From positions 223,548 through 287,547 of the forward strand of contig NZ_LVHF01000025.1 in NCBI RefSeq assembly GCF_001650345.1: a DNA stretch of 64,000 bases. Reading direction: 5' to 3'. This DNA is from Photobacterium jeanii. GTDB lineage: Bacteria; Pseudomonadota; Gammaproteobacteria; Enterobacterales; Vibrionaceae. Within the stretch, counting starts at the first letter, position 1. Every line of letters begins with the position of its first letter. A program made the translations under genes and the position numbers. Positions 19,890-29,627 of the stretch are shown here, one piece after another. The notes beneath the pieces were generated by a model. That model did not search any database, was not told the origin of the DNA, and saw only the letters and a program-made list of their open reading frames with translations.

Positions 19890-20136
19890 ATGAAAACCTA
19901 GCTTTAAAAGAAGTGCGAAGGTAAAGCACTGAAAGTGAGTTATTACGGCTAACTATCAAGATTAAGGCTTAGCTGAGTTCCACCTTAGTTAATTGATATA
20001 AGCGCATGAATTATGACGCTATTGTAACTAATAGGTATAGCGTTTTATAAGAGCTAGATCATAGCGCATGCAATGTATTGTTAATAAACAAGAAGAGGAA
20101 TAGTAACTGGGCGAGTGTAAACAAAAAGGCTGGGTA
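19890..20136. other. Upstream region of the LRR lipoprotein gene
   Basis: About 250 bp, AT-rich and without an ORF. It must hold the minus-strand promoter of the lipoprotein gene. No recognisable operator was seen. Confidence 0.5.
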
Positions 20137-20167
20137 CAAAAAAAGCCCTGCTCAAAGAGCAGGGCTT
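20137..20167 (-). terminator. Intrinsic terminator after suhB
   Basis: On the minus strand, AAGCCCTGCTC and GAGCAGGGCTT form an 11-bp stem with a 3-base loop, followed by TTTTTTT. Confidence 0.95.
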
Positions 20168-20190
20168 CGAATCATGTCGTAATCGTGAGA

Positions 20191-20991
20191 TTACTTAGCT
20201 AGCGCGTCGCTACCGTGTTCACGGATTTTTGCTAGCATTGGCTTCACTACGCGTGCGTTACCAGCAACGATGTTGCCAGATGCGATGTAGTTAGTGTTGC
20301 CAGTAAAGTCAGTACAGATAGCACCAGCTTCGCGAGCGATTAGTTCGCCAGCAGCAATTTCCCATGGTTTTAGACCAAGCTTGAATACACCGTCAACGCG
20401 GCCAGCAGCTAGGTAACATAGGTCTAGAGCGCTTGAACCCATTTGACGCATATCGTCACACTCTACAAATAGAGCGTTTTGGATTTTCATGTAGCTTTCA
20501 GCGTGTTGCTTAGCAGCGAAAGGCAGACCTGTTGCTAGGATAGTACCAGCAAGGTTGCGAGGCTGAGAAGCACGGATACGTTGGCTGTTTAGCTGAGCAC
20601 CAGCACCGCGTGTTGCAGTGAATAGCTCGTTACGAGCAGGATCGTAAACTGCAGCAACTTCAGTACGGCCACGCATGCGTAGGGCGATAGAAATAGCGTA
20701 GTGTGGGAAACCACGTGCGAAGTTTTTAGTGCCATCCACTGGGTCAATGATCCATTGACATTCTTTGTCGCGGCCTTCTTTGTTACCACTTTCTGCACCA
20801 ATGATGCAGTGCTCAGGGTAAGACTTAAGAATAGTGTCGATGATGATAGCTTCAGCTTCATGATCGATGTTGGTAACAACATCATTACCTTTGCTAGCAA
20901 CTTCAATTGCTTGCGATTTTTCTAGTGATTTAATGACATGGTCACCCGCCTTTCGTGCAGCACGAATGGCGATGTTTAGCATCGGATGCAT
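20191..20991 (-). CDS. suhB: Inositol-1-monophosphatase family protein SuhB
   Basis: Mg-dependent phosphatase of the inositol monophosphatase family. In E. coli SuhB is also a component of rRNA transcription antitermination complexes with NusA. The 266-residue protein starts MHPMLNIAIRAARKAG and keeps the metal-binding motifs GAESG (first Glu) and WIIDPVDGTKNFARGFPH, plus the C-terminal WEIAAGELIAREAGA. It is divergent from trmJ and the isc operon, as in E. coli. Its promoter has a TATACT -10 followed by a GC-rich discriminator. Confidence 0.96.
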   Translation of the reverse strand: MHPMLNIAIRAARKAGDHVIKSLEKSQAIEVASKGNDVVTNIDHEAEAIIIDTILKSYPEHCIIGAESGNKEGRDKECQWIIDPVDGTKNFARGFPHYAISIALRMRGRTEVAAVYDPARNELFTATRGAGAQLNSQRIRASQPRNLAGTILATGLPFAAKQHAESYMKIQNALFVECDDMRQMGSSALDLCYLAAGRVDGVFKLGLKPWEIAAGELIAREAGAICTDFTGNTNYIASGNIVAGNARVVKPMLAKIREHGSDALAK

Positions 20992-21296
20992 AGGATCTTC
21001 CCAACGGATGTTAAAGAACTAAAAAGCGGCGGCGAGTATAACAGAGCCGTGAGAAAATGGAAGTGGTTATTTTTTGCCCGTCTGAATTTATCCTTGTGCA
21101 AGTCATTCCTTATAGCAATAGGTGGAATGGATATTCATTCTTATGCTGTAAATAGTTCTCACTCGCGCAGAAAATAGTCATAAGAGCATCAGAGATCCGA
21201 ATAATGTGGATTGAGGCTATATGTTTTCCCCACTTTCAATATGGCTGTGCTAAAATCCTTCGGCTTTATAGGAATCGTTGGAAACACTAGTTCGCC
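20992..21296. other. Divergent suhB/trmJ intergenic region
   Basis: 305 bp without a credible ORF. It contains the suhB promoter near 21035-21063. trmJ is preceded by a modest GGAA ribosome site. A 63-codon plus-strand ORF at 20986 overlaps the suhB start and is not called. Confidence 0.55.
21035..21063 (-). promoter_or_regulatory. Probable suhB promoter with GC-rich discriminator
   Basis: On the minus strand a TATACT -10 (21035-21040) is followed directly by CGCCGCCGC, with a poor -35 (CTTCCA) 17 bp upstream. A GC-rich discriminator is typical of stringently controlled, growth-rate-linked promoters, which fits SuhB's role in rRNA synthesis. Confidence 0.5.
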
Positions 21297-22028
21297 ATGT
21301 TAGATCAAATCAGTGTTGTATTAATTGGTACATCTCACCCAGGTAACATCGGCTCGGCAGCACGAGCAATGAAAGTGATGGGGCTAACCAATCTTGTGCT
21401 TGTAGATCCTGCTTGTGAAATTGACGAAAAGTCGATCGCATTGGCAGCAGGCGCGGCAGATATTGTCGAGAATGCCAGAATTGTTGATACATTAGATGAA
21501 GCCATCGCTGATTGTGGCTTGGTGATTGGTTCGAGTGCTCGTTCGCGTACGCTGGAATGGCCTCAACTAGATCCGCGTGAGTCTGGGATCAAAACTATTG
21601 CAGAAGCGCACTCTCACCCTGTGGCGATCTTGTTCGGCCGTGAACGTACCGGCTTGACCAACGAAGAACTCCAAAAATGTCATTGTCATGTCTACATTCC
21701 TGCCAATCCAGAGTACAGCTCGCTTAACCTAGCAATGGCGGTTCAGACCATTAGTTACGAAGTACGTATGGCGTACCTTGAAGAACAAAAATACCAAGGT
21801 GAAACGCAAGAAGTGGAATACCCACGTGCGAAAGAGCTAGAAATGTTTTACGAGCACCTTGAAAAAGTGACCCGCCAGACCCGATTTATTAATAAGAACC
21901 ATCCAGGCATGGTTATGAATAAATTGCGTCGCCTATTTAGCCGTGCTCGCCCTGAGCAACAAGAGCTAAATATTCTGCGTGGCATCCTTTCTTCGGTAGA
22001 AAAGTCTTTGGAATCCACCAAGAAATAG
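21297..22028 (+). CDS. trmJ: tRNA (cytidine/uridine-32 2'-O)-methyltransferase TrmJ
   Basis: SPOUT-class methyltransferase that uses SAM to methylate the ribose at position 32 in tRNA anticodon loops. The 243-residue protein shows motif 1 ([20 protein letters not shown]), the knot residues [13 protein letters not shown] and the C-terminal SAM loop [17 protein letters not shown]. It lies 110 bp upstream of iscR on the same strand, an arrangement shared with enterobacteria, but the isc operon has its own promoter. Confidence 0.96.
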   Translation: MLDQISVVLIGTSHPGNIGSAARAMKVMGLTNLVLVDPACEIDEKSIALAAGAADIVENARIVDTLDEAIADCGLVIGSSARSRTLEWPQLDPRESGIKTIAEAHSHPVAILFGRERTGLTNEELQKCHCHVYIPANPEYSSLNLAMAVQTISYEVRMAYLEEQKYQGETQEVEYPRAKELEMFYEHLEKVTRQTRFINKNHPGMVMNKLRRLFSRARPEQQELNILRGILSSVEKSLESTKK

Positions 22029-22049
22029 ACGCATAAAGTAAAGGGTTAA

Positions 22050-22074
22050 AAGCCTGACTAAATTAGTCAGGTAT
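22050..22074 (+). promoter_or_regulatory. IscR type 1 binding site (distal)
   Basis: The 25-bp segment matches the published type 1 consensus ATASYYGACTRWWWYAGTCRRSTAT at 23 of 25 positions and includes the near-palindrome CCTGACTAAATTAGTCAGG. It would let [2Fe-2S]-IscR repress the isc operon. Confidence 0.8.
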
Positions 22075-22099
22075 ATACTTGACCGTTTTAGTCAGGTAT
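22075..22099 (+). promoter_or_regulatory. IscR type 1 binding site (proximal)
   Basis: It directly abuts the first site and matches the type 1 consensus at 24 of 25 positions. A -35-like TTGACC (22079-22084) lies inside it, so IscR binding here should block RNA polymerase. The -10 element is not clear. Confidence 0.8.
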
Positions 22100-22139
22100 G
22101 CGACACTCGTTGCCATATACATGAGTGGGTAGCGGTGTT

Positions 22140-22658
22140 ATGAGATTGACTTCAAAAGGAAGATATGCAGTTACAGCGATGCTTGATGTCGCTTTGCATT
22201 CTCAAGACGGCCCTGTGCCTTTGGCTGATATTTCAGAACGCCAAGGCATCTCGCTGTCATATTTAGAGCAACTTTTTTCACGGTTGCGTAAAGCCGGTTT
22301 GGTTGCAAGTGTGCGTGGTCCGGGTGGTGGTTACCGCCTAGGGGAAGAAGCACAAAATATTGCAATTGGCATGGTGATCGCAGCTGTCGATGAGTCAGTA
22401 GACGCAACTAAGTGTCACGGAAAAGGTGGTTGTCAGGGCGGTGCCCGTTGCTTAACCCATACCTTGTGGCATGACTTAAGTTCACGCATCAGTGGCTTCT
22501 TGAACAACATCACCCTTGGTGAGTTGATGCAAGACAACGATGTTCAAGCGATCTCTGACCGTCAAGATCAGTATTTACAAAACAGTGTCGCTAAGTCGAA
22601 CTTAGTTAATAAAAAACAACACGATAACGCCACCATTGGTGTCGATGTCCGCTCCTAG
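22140..22658 (+). CDS. iscR: Iron-sulfur cluster regulator IscR
   Basis: Rrf2-family repressor that senses [2Fe-2S] availability and controls Fe-S assembly. The ATG at 22140 ([16 protein letters not shown]) matches known IscR starts and is chosen over an in-frame GTG at 22125. A winged helix-turn-helix ([18 protein letters not shown]) is followed by the cluster ligands C92, C98, C104 and H107 in [17 protein letters not shown]. Length is 172 residues. It heads the operon iscRSUA-hscBA-fdx-iscX, and two type 1 operators lie 40-90 bp upstream, indicating feedback repression. Confidence 0.97.
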   Translation: MRLTSKGRYAVTAMLDVALHSQDGPVPLADISERQGISLSYLEQLFSRLRKAGLVASVRGPGGGYRLGEEAQNIAIGMVIAAVDESVDATKCHGKGGCQGGARCLTHTLWHDLSSRISGFLNNITLGELMQDNDVQAISDRQDQYLQNSVAKSNLVNKKQHDNATIGVDVRS

Positions 22659-22690
22659 AGCTAGAGCAGTCCGTGTTTTCGGAGATGAAA

Positions 22691-23905
22691 ATGAAATTGC
22701 CTATATATTTAGATTATTCCGCTACTTGCCCAGTAGACCCGCGCGTTGCCGAAAAAATGATGCAGTTCATGACGATGGATGGCTGCTTTGGTAACCCAGC
22801 TTCTCGCTCTCACCGTTTCGGTTGGCAAGCAGAAGAAGCCGTGGATACAGCACGTGAGCAAATTGCTGATCTTCTAAATGCCGATCCTCGTGAAATCGTG
22901 ATCACTTCAGGCGCAACTGAATCAGACAACCTTGCGATCAAAGGTGTGGCGCACTTCTACAACAAGAAAGGCAAGCACATCATCACTTCAAAAACTGAGC
23001 ACAAAGCGGTACTGGATCCATGCCGTCAGCTTGAGCGCGAAGGTTACGAAGTGACTTACCTTGAGCCAGAAGAAAATGGCTTAATCGACATGGCTAAACT
23101 GCGTGACGCTATCCGCGAAGACACCATCCTTGTGTCTATCATGCACGTGAACAATGAAATCGGCGTGATTCAAGACATCACAGCGATTGGCGAACTATGT
23201 CGTGAAAACAAAATCATCTTCCACGTTGATGCAGCACAATCTGCTGGCAAACTGCCAATCGACGTACAGGAAATGAAAGTTGACCTAATTTCTATGTCGG
23301 CGCACAAAATGTACGGCCCGAAAGGTATCGGTGCCCTGTACGTACGTCGTAAACCACGTATCCGCCTAGAAGCGCAAATGCACGGTGGTGGTCATGAACG
23401 TGGTATGCGTTCTGGTACGCTAGCAACTCACCAAATCGTGGGTATGGGCGAAGCGTGTCGTATCGCAAAAGAAGAGATGGAACAAGATCGAGCACACGCA
23501 GCGGCAATGCGTCAGCGTCTGCTTGACGGCATCAAAGACATCGAAGCAATCACTATCAATGGTGATTTAGAGCAACGTGTTGCAAACAACCTAAACGTAA
23601 GTTTTGCATTCGTTGAAGGTGAATCATTGCTTATGGCACTGAAAGACCTAGCGGTTTCATCTGGTTCTGCATGTACTTCTGCAAGCCTTGAGCCATCGTA
23701 CGTACTACGTGCACTTGGCCTAAACGATGAGCTAGCACACAGTTCAATTCGCTTTTCTTTCGGTCGTTTTACTACTGAAGAAGAAATTGATTACGCAATT
23801 AACCAAATCAGCACCGCAGTTGAAAAACTTCGCGAAATGTCTCCACTATGGGACATGTTCAAAGAAGGTGTAGATTTAGATACTGTTGAGTGGGCACACC
23901 ACTAA
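22691..23905 (+). CDS. iscS: Cysteine desulfurase IscS
   Basis: Pyridoxal-phosphate enzyme that takes sulfur from cysteine as a persulfide and passes it to IscU, TusA, ThiI and others. The ATG at 22691 ([17 protein letters not shown]) gives 404 residues, equal to E. coli IscS, with GGAG six bases upstream; an in-frame ATG at 22673 is less likely. The PLP lysine sits in [10 protein letters not shown], and the mobile-loop catalytic cysteine in [14 protein letters not shown]. The C-terminus VEWAHH is typical and important for IscU binding. Confidence 0.98.
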   Translation: MKLPIYLDYSATCPVDPRVAEKMMQFMTMDGCFGNPASRSHRFGWQAEEAVDTAREQIADLLNADPREIVITSGATESDNLAIKGVAHFYNKKGKHIITSKTEHKAVLDPCRQLEREGYEVTYLEPEENGLIDMAKLRDAIREDTILVSIMHVNNEIGVIQDITAIGELCRENKIIFHVDAAQSAGKLPIDVQEMKVDLISMSAHKMYGPKGIGALYVRRKPRIRLEAQMHGGGHERGMRSGTLATHQIVGMGEACRIAKEEMEQDRAHAAAMRQRLLDGIKDIEAITINGDLEQRVANNLNVSFAFVEGESLLMALKDLAVSSGSACTSASLEPSYVLRALGLNDELAHSSIRFSFGRFTTEEEIDYAINQISTAVEKLREMSPLWDMFKEGVDLDTVEWAHH

Positions 23906-23939
23906 TCTTTGCGGTCATATAGCATTCGAGGAAATTATC

Positions 23940-24326
23940 ATGGCATACAGTGAAAAAGTCATCGATCATTATGAGAACCCGCGTAACGTGGGCTCATTTG
24001 ACAAAAACGATAAGAGCGTTGGTAGCGGCATGGTGGGTGCACCTGCTTGTGGCGACGTAATGAAGTTACAAATCAAAGTAACTGAAGAAGGCATCATTGA
24101 AGATGCAAAATTCAAAACATACGGCTGTGGTTCAGCTATCGCGTCTAGCTCACTGATCACCGAGTGGGTGAAAGGCAAGACACTAGACGAAGCTGCATCA
24201 ATCAAGAACTCAGCAATCGCTGAAGAACTTGAATTGCCACCTGTAAAAGTTCACTGCTCAATCCTTGCAGAAGATGCAATTAAAGCAGCAGTAAGCGATT
24301 ACAAAAAGAAACACGAAGAAAACTAA
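23940..24326 (+). CDS. iscU: Iron-sulfur cluster scaffold IscU
   Basis: Scaffold on which [2Fe-2S] clusters are assembled before transfer to target proteins. The ATG at 23940 (MAYSEKVIDHYENPRN) is preceded by GAGG and gives 128 residues, the family length. An in-frame ATG at 23886 inside the end of iscS is rejected. The three cluster cysteines are in PACGD, YGCGS and HCSI, and the HscA-recognition motif LPPVK is present just before the last cysteine. Confidence 0.98.
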   Translation: MAYSEKVIDHYENPRNVGSFDKNDKSVGSGMVGAPACGDVMKLQIKVTEEGIIEDAKFKTYGCGSAIASSSLITEWVKGKTLDEAASIKNSAIAEELELPPVKVHCSILAEDAIKAAVSDYKKKHEEN

Positions 24327-24347
24327 TTCCGTTGAGGGTTGCTGTAC

Positions 24348-24671
24348 ATGGCCATAACAATTACTGAAGCGGCAGCAAGTCGCGTCGCTACTTTCTTAGA
24401 AAACCGTGGTAAAGGCTTAGGTCTTCGTCTCGGTGTCCGCACTTCAGGATGTTCAGGAATGGCCTATGTGCTTGAGTTTGTTGACGAGCTAGACGAAGGC
24501 GATCAAGTGTTTGAACAACAAGGCGTGAAGATCATTATCGATCCGAAAAGTCTGGTTTACCTTGATGGCACTGAGTTAGATTTCGCGAAAGAAGGCTTGA
24601 ACGAAGGCTTCAAATTCAACAACCCTAACGTATCGAGCGAGTGTGGTTGCGGCGAAAGCTTCAACGTATAA
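24348..24671 (+). CDS. iscA: Iron-sulfur assembly protein IscA
   Basis: A-type carrier that delivers iron or Fe-S clusters, needed chiefly for [4Fe-4S] proteins. The ATG at 24348 ([13 protein letters not shown]) gives 107 residues and fits the family start. The TTG at 24339 in frame is an unlikely alternative. The ligands are the Cys of TSGCSGMAY and the C-terminal CGCGESF pair. It sits between iscU and hscB in the standard order. Confidence 0.97.
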   Translation: MAITITEAAASRVATFLENRGKGLGLRLGVRTSGCSGMAYVLEFVDELDEGDQVFEQQGVKIIIDPKSLVYLDGTELDFAKEGLNEGFKFNNPNVSSECGCGESFNV

Positions 24672-24747
24672 TCGCCTTTTCTATGCGTAGTAAAAAGCGT
24701 GAGTTATCGCGTTTTTTACTGCGCATTTTACTGATACCAGATGCGAT

Positions 24748-25260
24748 ATGAATCATTTTGAATTATTTGGGCTACCTTTCCAATTTGAACTGGATGGTAG
24801 CCTTCTTTCAAACCAGTTCCGTGAACTACAACGTCGTTTCCACCCTGATAACTTCGCAACAGCTTCTGAGCGTGATCGCTTAATGGCGGTACAAAAAGCC
24901 GCACAAATTAACGATGCATTCCAAACGCTAAAGCACCCAATTTCTCGTGCTGAATACATGTTGTCTGAACATGGTGTAGACATTCGTGGCGAGCAGCAAA
25001 CCCTACAAGATCCGATGTTTTTGATGCAGCAAATGGAGCTGCGTGAAGAGTTGGAAGAGATTGCTGATGCCAAAGACGAAGACGCACTGTTTGATTTTGA
25101 AGGCAAAACCAAGCAGTTGCTAAAAGCTCAGCTAACAGAGCTAAAATCGTTATTAGAAGGCGAGAACTGGAACCAAGCGGCGGATGCCGTGCGTAAGCTC
25201 AAGTTTATTGATAAGCTGCGTGATGAAGTTGAGCGTCTGGAAGAGACGTTACTAGATTAA
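24748..25260 (+). CDS. hscB: Fe-S co-chaperone HscB
   Basis: J-domain co-chaperone that brings IscU to HscA and stimulates its ATPase. The 170-residue protein starts [16 protein letters not shown] and has the HPD triad in [15 protein letters not shown] (about residue 33). It ends with a helical C-terminal IscU-binding domain rich in Leu and Glu. It lies 76 bp after iscA, a slightly larger gap than elsewhere in the operon, and 14 bp before hscA. Confidence 0.97.
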   Translation: MNHFELFGLPFQFELDGSLLSNQFRELQRRFHPDNFATASERDRLMAVQKAAQINDAFQTLKHPISRAEYMLSEHGVDIRGEQQTLQDPMFLMQQMELREELEEIADAKDEDALFDFEGKTKQLLKAQLTELKSLLEGENWNQAADAVRKLKFIDKLRDEVERLEETLLD

Positions 25261-25274
25261 GAACAGGAATCACC

Positions 25275-27128
25275 ATGGCACTGTTACAGATTGCTGAACC
25301 GGGTCAAAGTGCTGCACCGCACCAACATCGTCTTGCGGTGGGTATTGATCTGGGTACTACAAATTCATTGGTTGCGGCTGTTCGCAGCGGTGAGCCAAAC
25401 ACCTTGGCGGATGAACATAATCAGGCGTTATTGCCATCAATTGTGCACTACGGTGAGCAAGGGATTGTGGTTGGTCAGGCAGCGAAAGCACTGGCACAAC
25501 AAGACCCTGAAAATACCATCATTTCGGTAAAACGTATGATGGGACGTTCGTTGGCCGATATCCAACAACGTTATCCTCATCTGCCTTATCAGTTCACGGC
25601 AACCGACAACGGCCTACCGCAACTGGTAACACGCCATGGTAGCATGAACCCGATCCAAGTCTCGGCGGAAATCCTAAAAGCCCTGACCGAGCGTGCAACC
25701 CAAACCTTGGGTGGTGACTTGGAAGGTGTGGTGATTACCGTACCTGCATACTTTGATGATGCGCAGCGTGCAGGCACCAAAGATGCAGCGCAGCTAGCAG
25801 GCTTAAATGTATTGCGTCTATTGAACGAGCCGACGGCAGCAGCGATTGCTTATGGCTTAGATTCTGGTCAAGAAGGTGTGATCGCCGTTTATGATCTTGG
25901 TGGTGGTACGTTTGATATTTCGATTCTACGCCTGTCAAAAGGTGTGTTTGAAGTATTAGCGACGGGTGGTGATTCTGCCCTTGGTGGTGATGACTTTGAC
26001 CACGTGCTCGCTGACTGGATTGTTGACCAAGCCCAACTTGGCGATGAGCTAACGGCTTCACAACGTCGTGCGCTGCAAATGGCAGCTACCGATATCAAAG
26101 TGGCGCTATCTGATAACGATACGGCAGAGATCGACGTGCTAGGCTGGCAAGGCCAGGTAACGCGTGCGCAGTTTGATGCGCTAATTCAACCACTGGTGAA
26201 GAAAACGCTGATGGCATGTCGTCGCGCACTGCGTGATGCAGATGTTGATAGCGAAGACGTGCTTGAGACCGTAATGGTTGGTGGCTCTACCCGTGTACCA
26301 TTGGTGCGTGAAATGGTGGGTGACTACTTTGGTAAAACACCGCTAACCTCCATCGATCCAGATAAAGTGGTTGCGATTGGTGCGTCGATCCAAGCAGATA
26401 TCTTGGTAGGTAACAAACCAGACAGCGACATGTTGCTGTTAGATGTTATTCCTCTATCGCTTGGTATCGAAACCATGGGTGGCATGGTTGAGAAAATCAT
26501 CCCACGTAACACCACGATTCCTGTGGCGCGTGCACAAGAGTTTACCACCTTCAAAGATGGTCAAACCGCGATGTCAGTGCACACGGTACAAGGTGAGCGT
26601 GAGATGGTATCGGATTGTCGTTCACTGGCACGCTTTACGTTGCGCGGTATTCCAGCGATGGCGGCGGGTGCAGCACACATTCGTGTGACTTACCAAGTTG
26701 ATGCCGATGGTCTGTTGTCAGTAACGGCAATGGAAAAGAGCAGCGGTGTGCAATCGTCTATTCAGGTGAAACCGTCGTACGGTTTGAGTGACGATGAAGT
26801 CGCGACTATGATTCGCGATTCAATGACATACGCACAAGACGATAAAGACGCTCGTGCATTGGCTGAGCAGCAAGTGGAAGCCGATCGCGTACTTGAAGGT
26901 CTAATCACGGCATTAGCGCAAGATGGTGATACTTTGCTATCGAAGGAAGAGCGCGACGAGCTGGAAGCTGTAATGATGGAATTGGTTCAATTGCGTCAAG
27001 GTACAGATGTACGCGCAATTGAAGATGGTATTAAGAAAACAGACAAAGCGAGCCAAGAGTTTGCCTCTCGTCGAATGGATCAGTCTATTCGTCAGGCACT
27101 GGCTGGTCAGTCAATTGATGAGGTTTAG
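25275..27128 (+). CDS. hscA: Fe-S chaperone HscA
   Basis: Hsp70-family chaperone specialised for releasing Fe-S clusters from IscU. The 617-residue protein has the ATPase signatures [13 protein letters not shown] near 24-36, [16 protein letters not shown] and [21 protein letters not shown]. The substrate-binding domain follows ([22 protein letters not shown] onward in two parts). AGGAATCACC precedes the ATG. fdx follows after 2 bp. Confidence 0.97.
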   Translation: MALLQIAEPGQSAAPHQHRLAVGIDLGTTNSLVAAVRSGEPNTLADEHNQALLPSIVHYGEQGIVVGQAAKALAQQDPENTIISVKRMMGRSLADIQQRYPHLPYQFTATDNGLPQLVTRHGSMNPIQVSAEILKALTERATQTLGGDLEGVVITVPAYFDDAQRAGTKDAAQLAGLNVLRLLNEPTAAAIAYGLDSGQEGVIAVYDLGGGTFDISILRLSKGVFEVLATGGDSALGGDDFDHVLADWIVDQAQLGDELTASQRRALQMAATDIKVALSDNDTAEIDVLGWQGQVTRAQFDALIQPLVKKTLMACRRALRDADVDSEDVLETVMVGGSTRVPLVREMVGDYFGKTPLTSIDPDKVVAIGASIQADILVGNKPDSDMLLLDVIPLSLGIETMGGMVEKIIPRNTTIPVARAQEFTTFKDGQTAMSVHTVQGEREMVSDCRSLARFTLRGIPAMAAGAAHIRVTYQVDADGLLSVTAMEKSSGVQSSIQVKPSYGLSDDEVATMIRDSMTYAQDDKDARALAEQQVEADRVLEGLITALAQDGDTLLSKEERDELEAVMMELVQLRQGTDVRAIEDGIKKTDKASQEFASRRMDQSIRQALAGQSIDEV

Positions 27129-27130
27129 GC

Positions 27131-27469
27131 ATGCCTAAAATTGTTGTATTACCCCACGAAGATCTTTGCCCTGAAGGCGCAGTACTTGAAGCTGAAGAAG
27201 GCCAAACGGTACTGGATGTGGCACTAAAGAACGGTATTGCGATTGAACACGCTTGTGAAAAATCGTGTGCTTGTACTACTTGTCACGTGATTGTTCGTGA
27301 AGGTTTCGACTCATTGGAAGAGAGTGATGAGCTAGAAGACGACATGCTTGATAAAGCATGGGGTCTTGAGCCTGAGTCACGCTTAGGCTGTCAGGCGAAA
27401 GTTGCCGATGAAGACCTAGTGGTTGAAATTCCGAAGTACACGCTAAACTTGGCTTCAGAACAACATTAA
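27131..27469 (+). CDS. fdx: ISC-type [2Fe-2S] ferredoxin
   Basis: Electron donor for cluster assembly on IscU. The 112-residue protein carries four cluster cysteines, three in ACEKSCACTTCH and the last in RLGCQAKV, as in adrenodoxin-like ISC ferredoxins. It starts 2 bp after the hscA stop codon with a GAGG site inside hscA, so translation is probably coupled. Confidence 0.97.
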   Translation: MPKIVVLPHEDLCPEGAVLEAEEGQTVLDVALKNGIAIEHACEKSCACTTCHVIVREGFDSLEESDELEDDMLDKAWGLEPESRLGCQAKVADEDLVVEIPKYTLNLASEQH

Positions 27470-27476
27470 TCTCAGG

Positions 27477-27493
27477 TTCTGCCTCAGGCAGAA
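27477..27493 (+). other. Hairpin between fdx and iscX
   Basis: TTCTGCC and GGCAGAA form a 7-bp stem with a TCA loop just after the fdx stop codon. There is no T-run, so it is more likely an mRNA-processing or stability hairpin than a terminator. Confidence 0.5.
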
Positions 27494-27595
27494 ATAATGA
27501 GAATTAAGATAGCTTTCCTGTTAACTATTGCACAGCAATAGCTTGATAGGAGAGCTATATTTTTATGTGGGATAGTAAAGATACAAGGAATAGCT

Positions 27596-27796
27596 ATGAG
27601 CTTAAAATGGATAGACTCACTGGAGCTGGCGTTGGCCTTGATTGAGCAGCATCCAGACGTTGATCCCCATACCCTACGTTTTACCGAACTGCGCGATTGG
27701 ATCATGGCGTTAGACGAGTTTGACGATGACCCCACCCATTGTAACGAACGTATCTTAGAAGCGGTGCAAATGCACTGGATTGAAGAAGCAGACTAA
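27596..27796 (+). CDS. iscX: Fe-S assembly protein IscX
   Basis: Small acidic protein that binds IscS and iron and modulates the rate of cluster assembly. The 66-residue protein starts MSLKWIDSLELALALIEQHP and has the conserved DPHTLRFTELRDWIMALDEFDDDP segment, diagnostic for the IscX/YfhJ family. It lies 126 bp after fdx, further than the other isc genes, with AAGGAATAGCT upstream of the ATG. Confidence 0.96.
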   Translation: MSLKWIDSLELALALIEQHPDVDPHTLRFTELRDWIMALDEFDDDPTHCNERILEAVQMHWIEEAD

Positions 27797-28199
27797 TGTC
27801 TCTTTTATCAATGATTTCAATAACCAAGCATTCATCTGCTATTTAGTCTTTCGAGGGCGATCTTGGTCTTACTTTGTTGTAAATAACTTGTTTAAAGCTA
27901 TGAGACAGGGCAAAGTATCGTCAAACACGATGAAATGCTAATTTGAATATTTCTTTGATCGCTTAGCTGGTTAAATTCACTGTAATTACCAGTAGATAGC
28001 AGGCTAATTTTCGCCTTCTACTCTCGACCAAAAATCCAAACAGGTTGGTATAAAGCGGGCACTTGGTCCGCTTTGTCGTATTTACATTTTATTCACCTTG
28101 CAAACCCGCGGCCTTATCCCCATAACACATGGTATGGCGATCCCGCGCCGCCTTGAGTGCGCAAATCATCGAATTGGAATCGAACCCAAGGAGTAATTC
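27797..28199. other. iscX-pepB intergenic region
   Basis: 403 bp with no supported ORF. It holds a terminator-like hairpin at 28052-28074 (AAAGCGG with CCGCTTT, poor T-run) and presumably the promoter of the first pepB-like gene. AAGGAG lies just before the pepB ATG. Confidence 0.55.
28052..28074 (+). terminator. Weak terminator-like hairpin downstream of iscX
   Basis: AAAGCGG and CCGCTTT form a 7-bp stem with a 9-base loop, followed by GTCGTATTTAC rather than a true T-tract. Confidence 0.4.
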
Positions 28200-29495
28200 A
28201 TGTCTGCAAATATGCTTGTCTTCCTATCTCAAGAGCCCGCTGACGCGAAGTGGGGCGGTAACGCTCTTATTTCTTATGATGCAGAAGGCACGGTTGTTCA
28301 CCTTACCGACGACAACCCGCTAATGGCGATTCAACGTGCTGGTCGTAAGTTAGATGCACAAGGTATCAAGCAGGTTGAACTGTCTGGTGAAGGATGGGAA
28401 CTGGAGAGCATTTGGGCCTTTATTCAAGGCCACCGTAATTCTAAACCTGGTAATGAAGTTGTTTGGCCTGAGCTATCAGCACCAGAGCAAGCTGAACTCG
28501 AAGCGCGCCTACAAGCGACAAACTGGGTACGTGAAGTGATCAACCAATCGGCAGAGATTGTACGTCCATCACAATTGGCAGCACGTGCGGGTGAATTCAT
28601 TAAATCACTAGCGCCGGATCACGTGAGCTACAAAATCGTTAAAGGTAACGATCTGATCGACGAAGGTTGGATGGGGACACACACGGTAGGTCGCGGCTCT
28701 GAACGCTCACCTGCGATGCTACGTCTAGACTACAACCCAACTGGCGATACCAATGCCCCTGTCCACACTTGCTTGGTGGGTAAAGGGATTACATTTGACT
28801 CGGGCGGCTACAGCCTAAAACCATCTGCGGGTATGTCAGCGATGAAAGCTGACATGGGCGGCGCAGCAATGGCAACAGGCGGTCTGGCACTGGCGATTGC
28901 GCGTGGTACTAAGAAACGTATCAAGCTGATCCTTTGCTGTGCGGAAAACATGGTATCGGGTCGTGCTTTCAAACTGGGCGATGTGATCACTTATAAAAAC
29001 GGTAAAACCGTTGAAATTCTAAACACGGATGCGGAAGGTCGTTTAGTGCTGGCGGATGGTCTGATTTACGCAAGTTCACAGAACCCTGAGATGATCATCG
29101 ACTGTGCCACCCTAACTGGTGCGGCGAAGAATGCATTAGGTAATGATTACCACGCACTATTTAGTTTTGACCACGATCTTGCTCAGCGCGCATTAATGGC
29201 TGCAAGTGAAGAACTTGAAGGGCTATGGCCTCTACCATTAGCAGAAATGCACCGTGCGATGATGCCATCGAACTTTGCAGATCTGTCTAACGTTTCACAA
29301 GGTGACTTCCTACCTGGTGCAAGTACAGCCGCTGCTTTCCTATCTTACTTCGTGGAAGACTACCATAACGGTTGGATGCATATTGACTGTAGTGGTACTT
29401 ACCGTAAGAGCGCCAACGATAAGTGGAGCGCTGGTGCGACCGGTATGGGTGTACGTACACTGGCGAACATTCTAGCTGAAGAAGCAGCCGAGTAG
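28200..29495 (+). CDS. pepB: M17 aminopeptidase B (first copy)
   Basis: Cytosolic two-metal leucyl-type aminopeptidase of family M17, involved in peptide turnover. The 431-residue protein resembles E. coli PepB along its length, and pepB follows iscX in E. coli too. The two catalytic metals and residues are seen in [17 protein letters not shown] (Lys, Asp, Lys), MKADMGGAA (Asp) and [14 protein letters not shown] (Asp, Glu, Arg). AAGGAGTAATTC precedes the ATG. A second, diverged copy lies 132 bp downstream. Confidence 0.95.
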   Translation: MSANMLVFLSQEPADAKWGGNALISYDAEGTVVHLTDDNPLMAIQRAGRKLDAQGIKQVELSGEGWELESIWAFIQGHRNSKPGNEVVWPELSAPEQAELEARLQATNWVREVINQSAEIVRPSQLAARAGEFIKSLAPDHVSYKIVKGNDLIDEGWMGTHTVGRGSERSPAMLRLDYNPTGDTNAPVHTCLVGKGITFDSGGYSLKPSAGMSAMKADMGGAAMATGGLALAIARGTKKRIKLILCCAENMVSGRAFKLGDVITYKNGKTVEILNTDAEGRLVLADGLIYASSQNPEMIIDCATLTGAAKNALGNDYHALFSFDHDLAQRALMAASEELEGLWPLPLAEMHRAMMPSNFADLSNVSQGDFLPGASTAAAFLSYFVEDYHNGWMHIDCSGTYRKSANDKWSAGATGMGVRTLANILAEEAAE

Positions 29496-29627
29496 TTTGT
29501 CTGCCAAGCTTCGCTCACGGTTTGAGTGAGTGAAGTTTATAAGTTAAGGTCATACGACCTTGATGTAAGCGAGGTAGCTTTGGGTTACCTCGCTGCATAA
29601 AACAATAGAAAGTAGAGATAGCACAAT

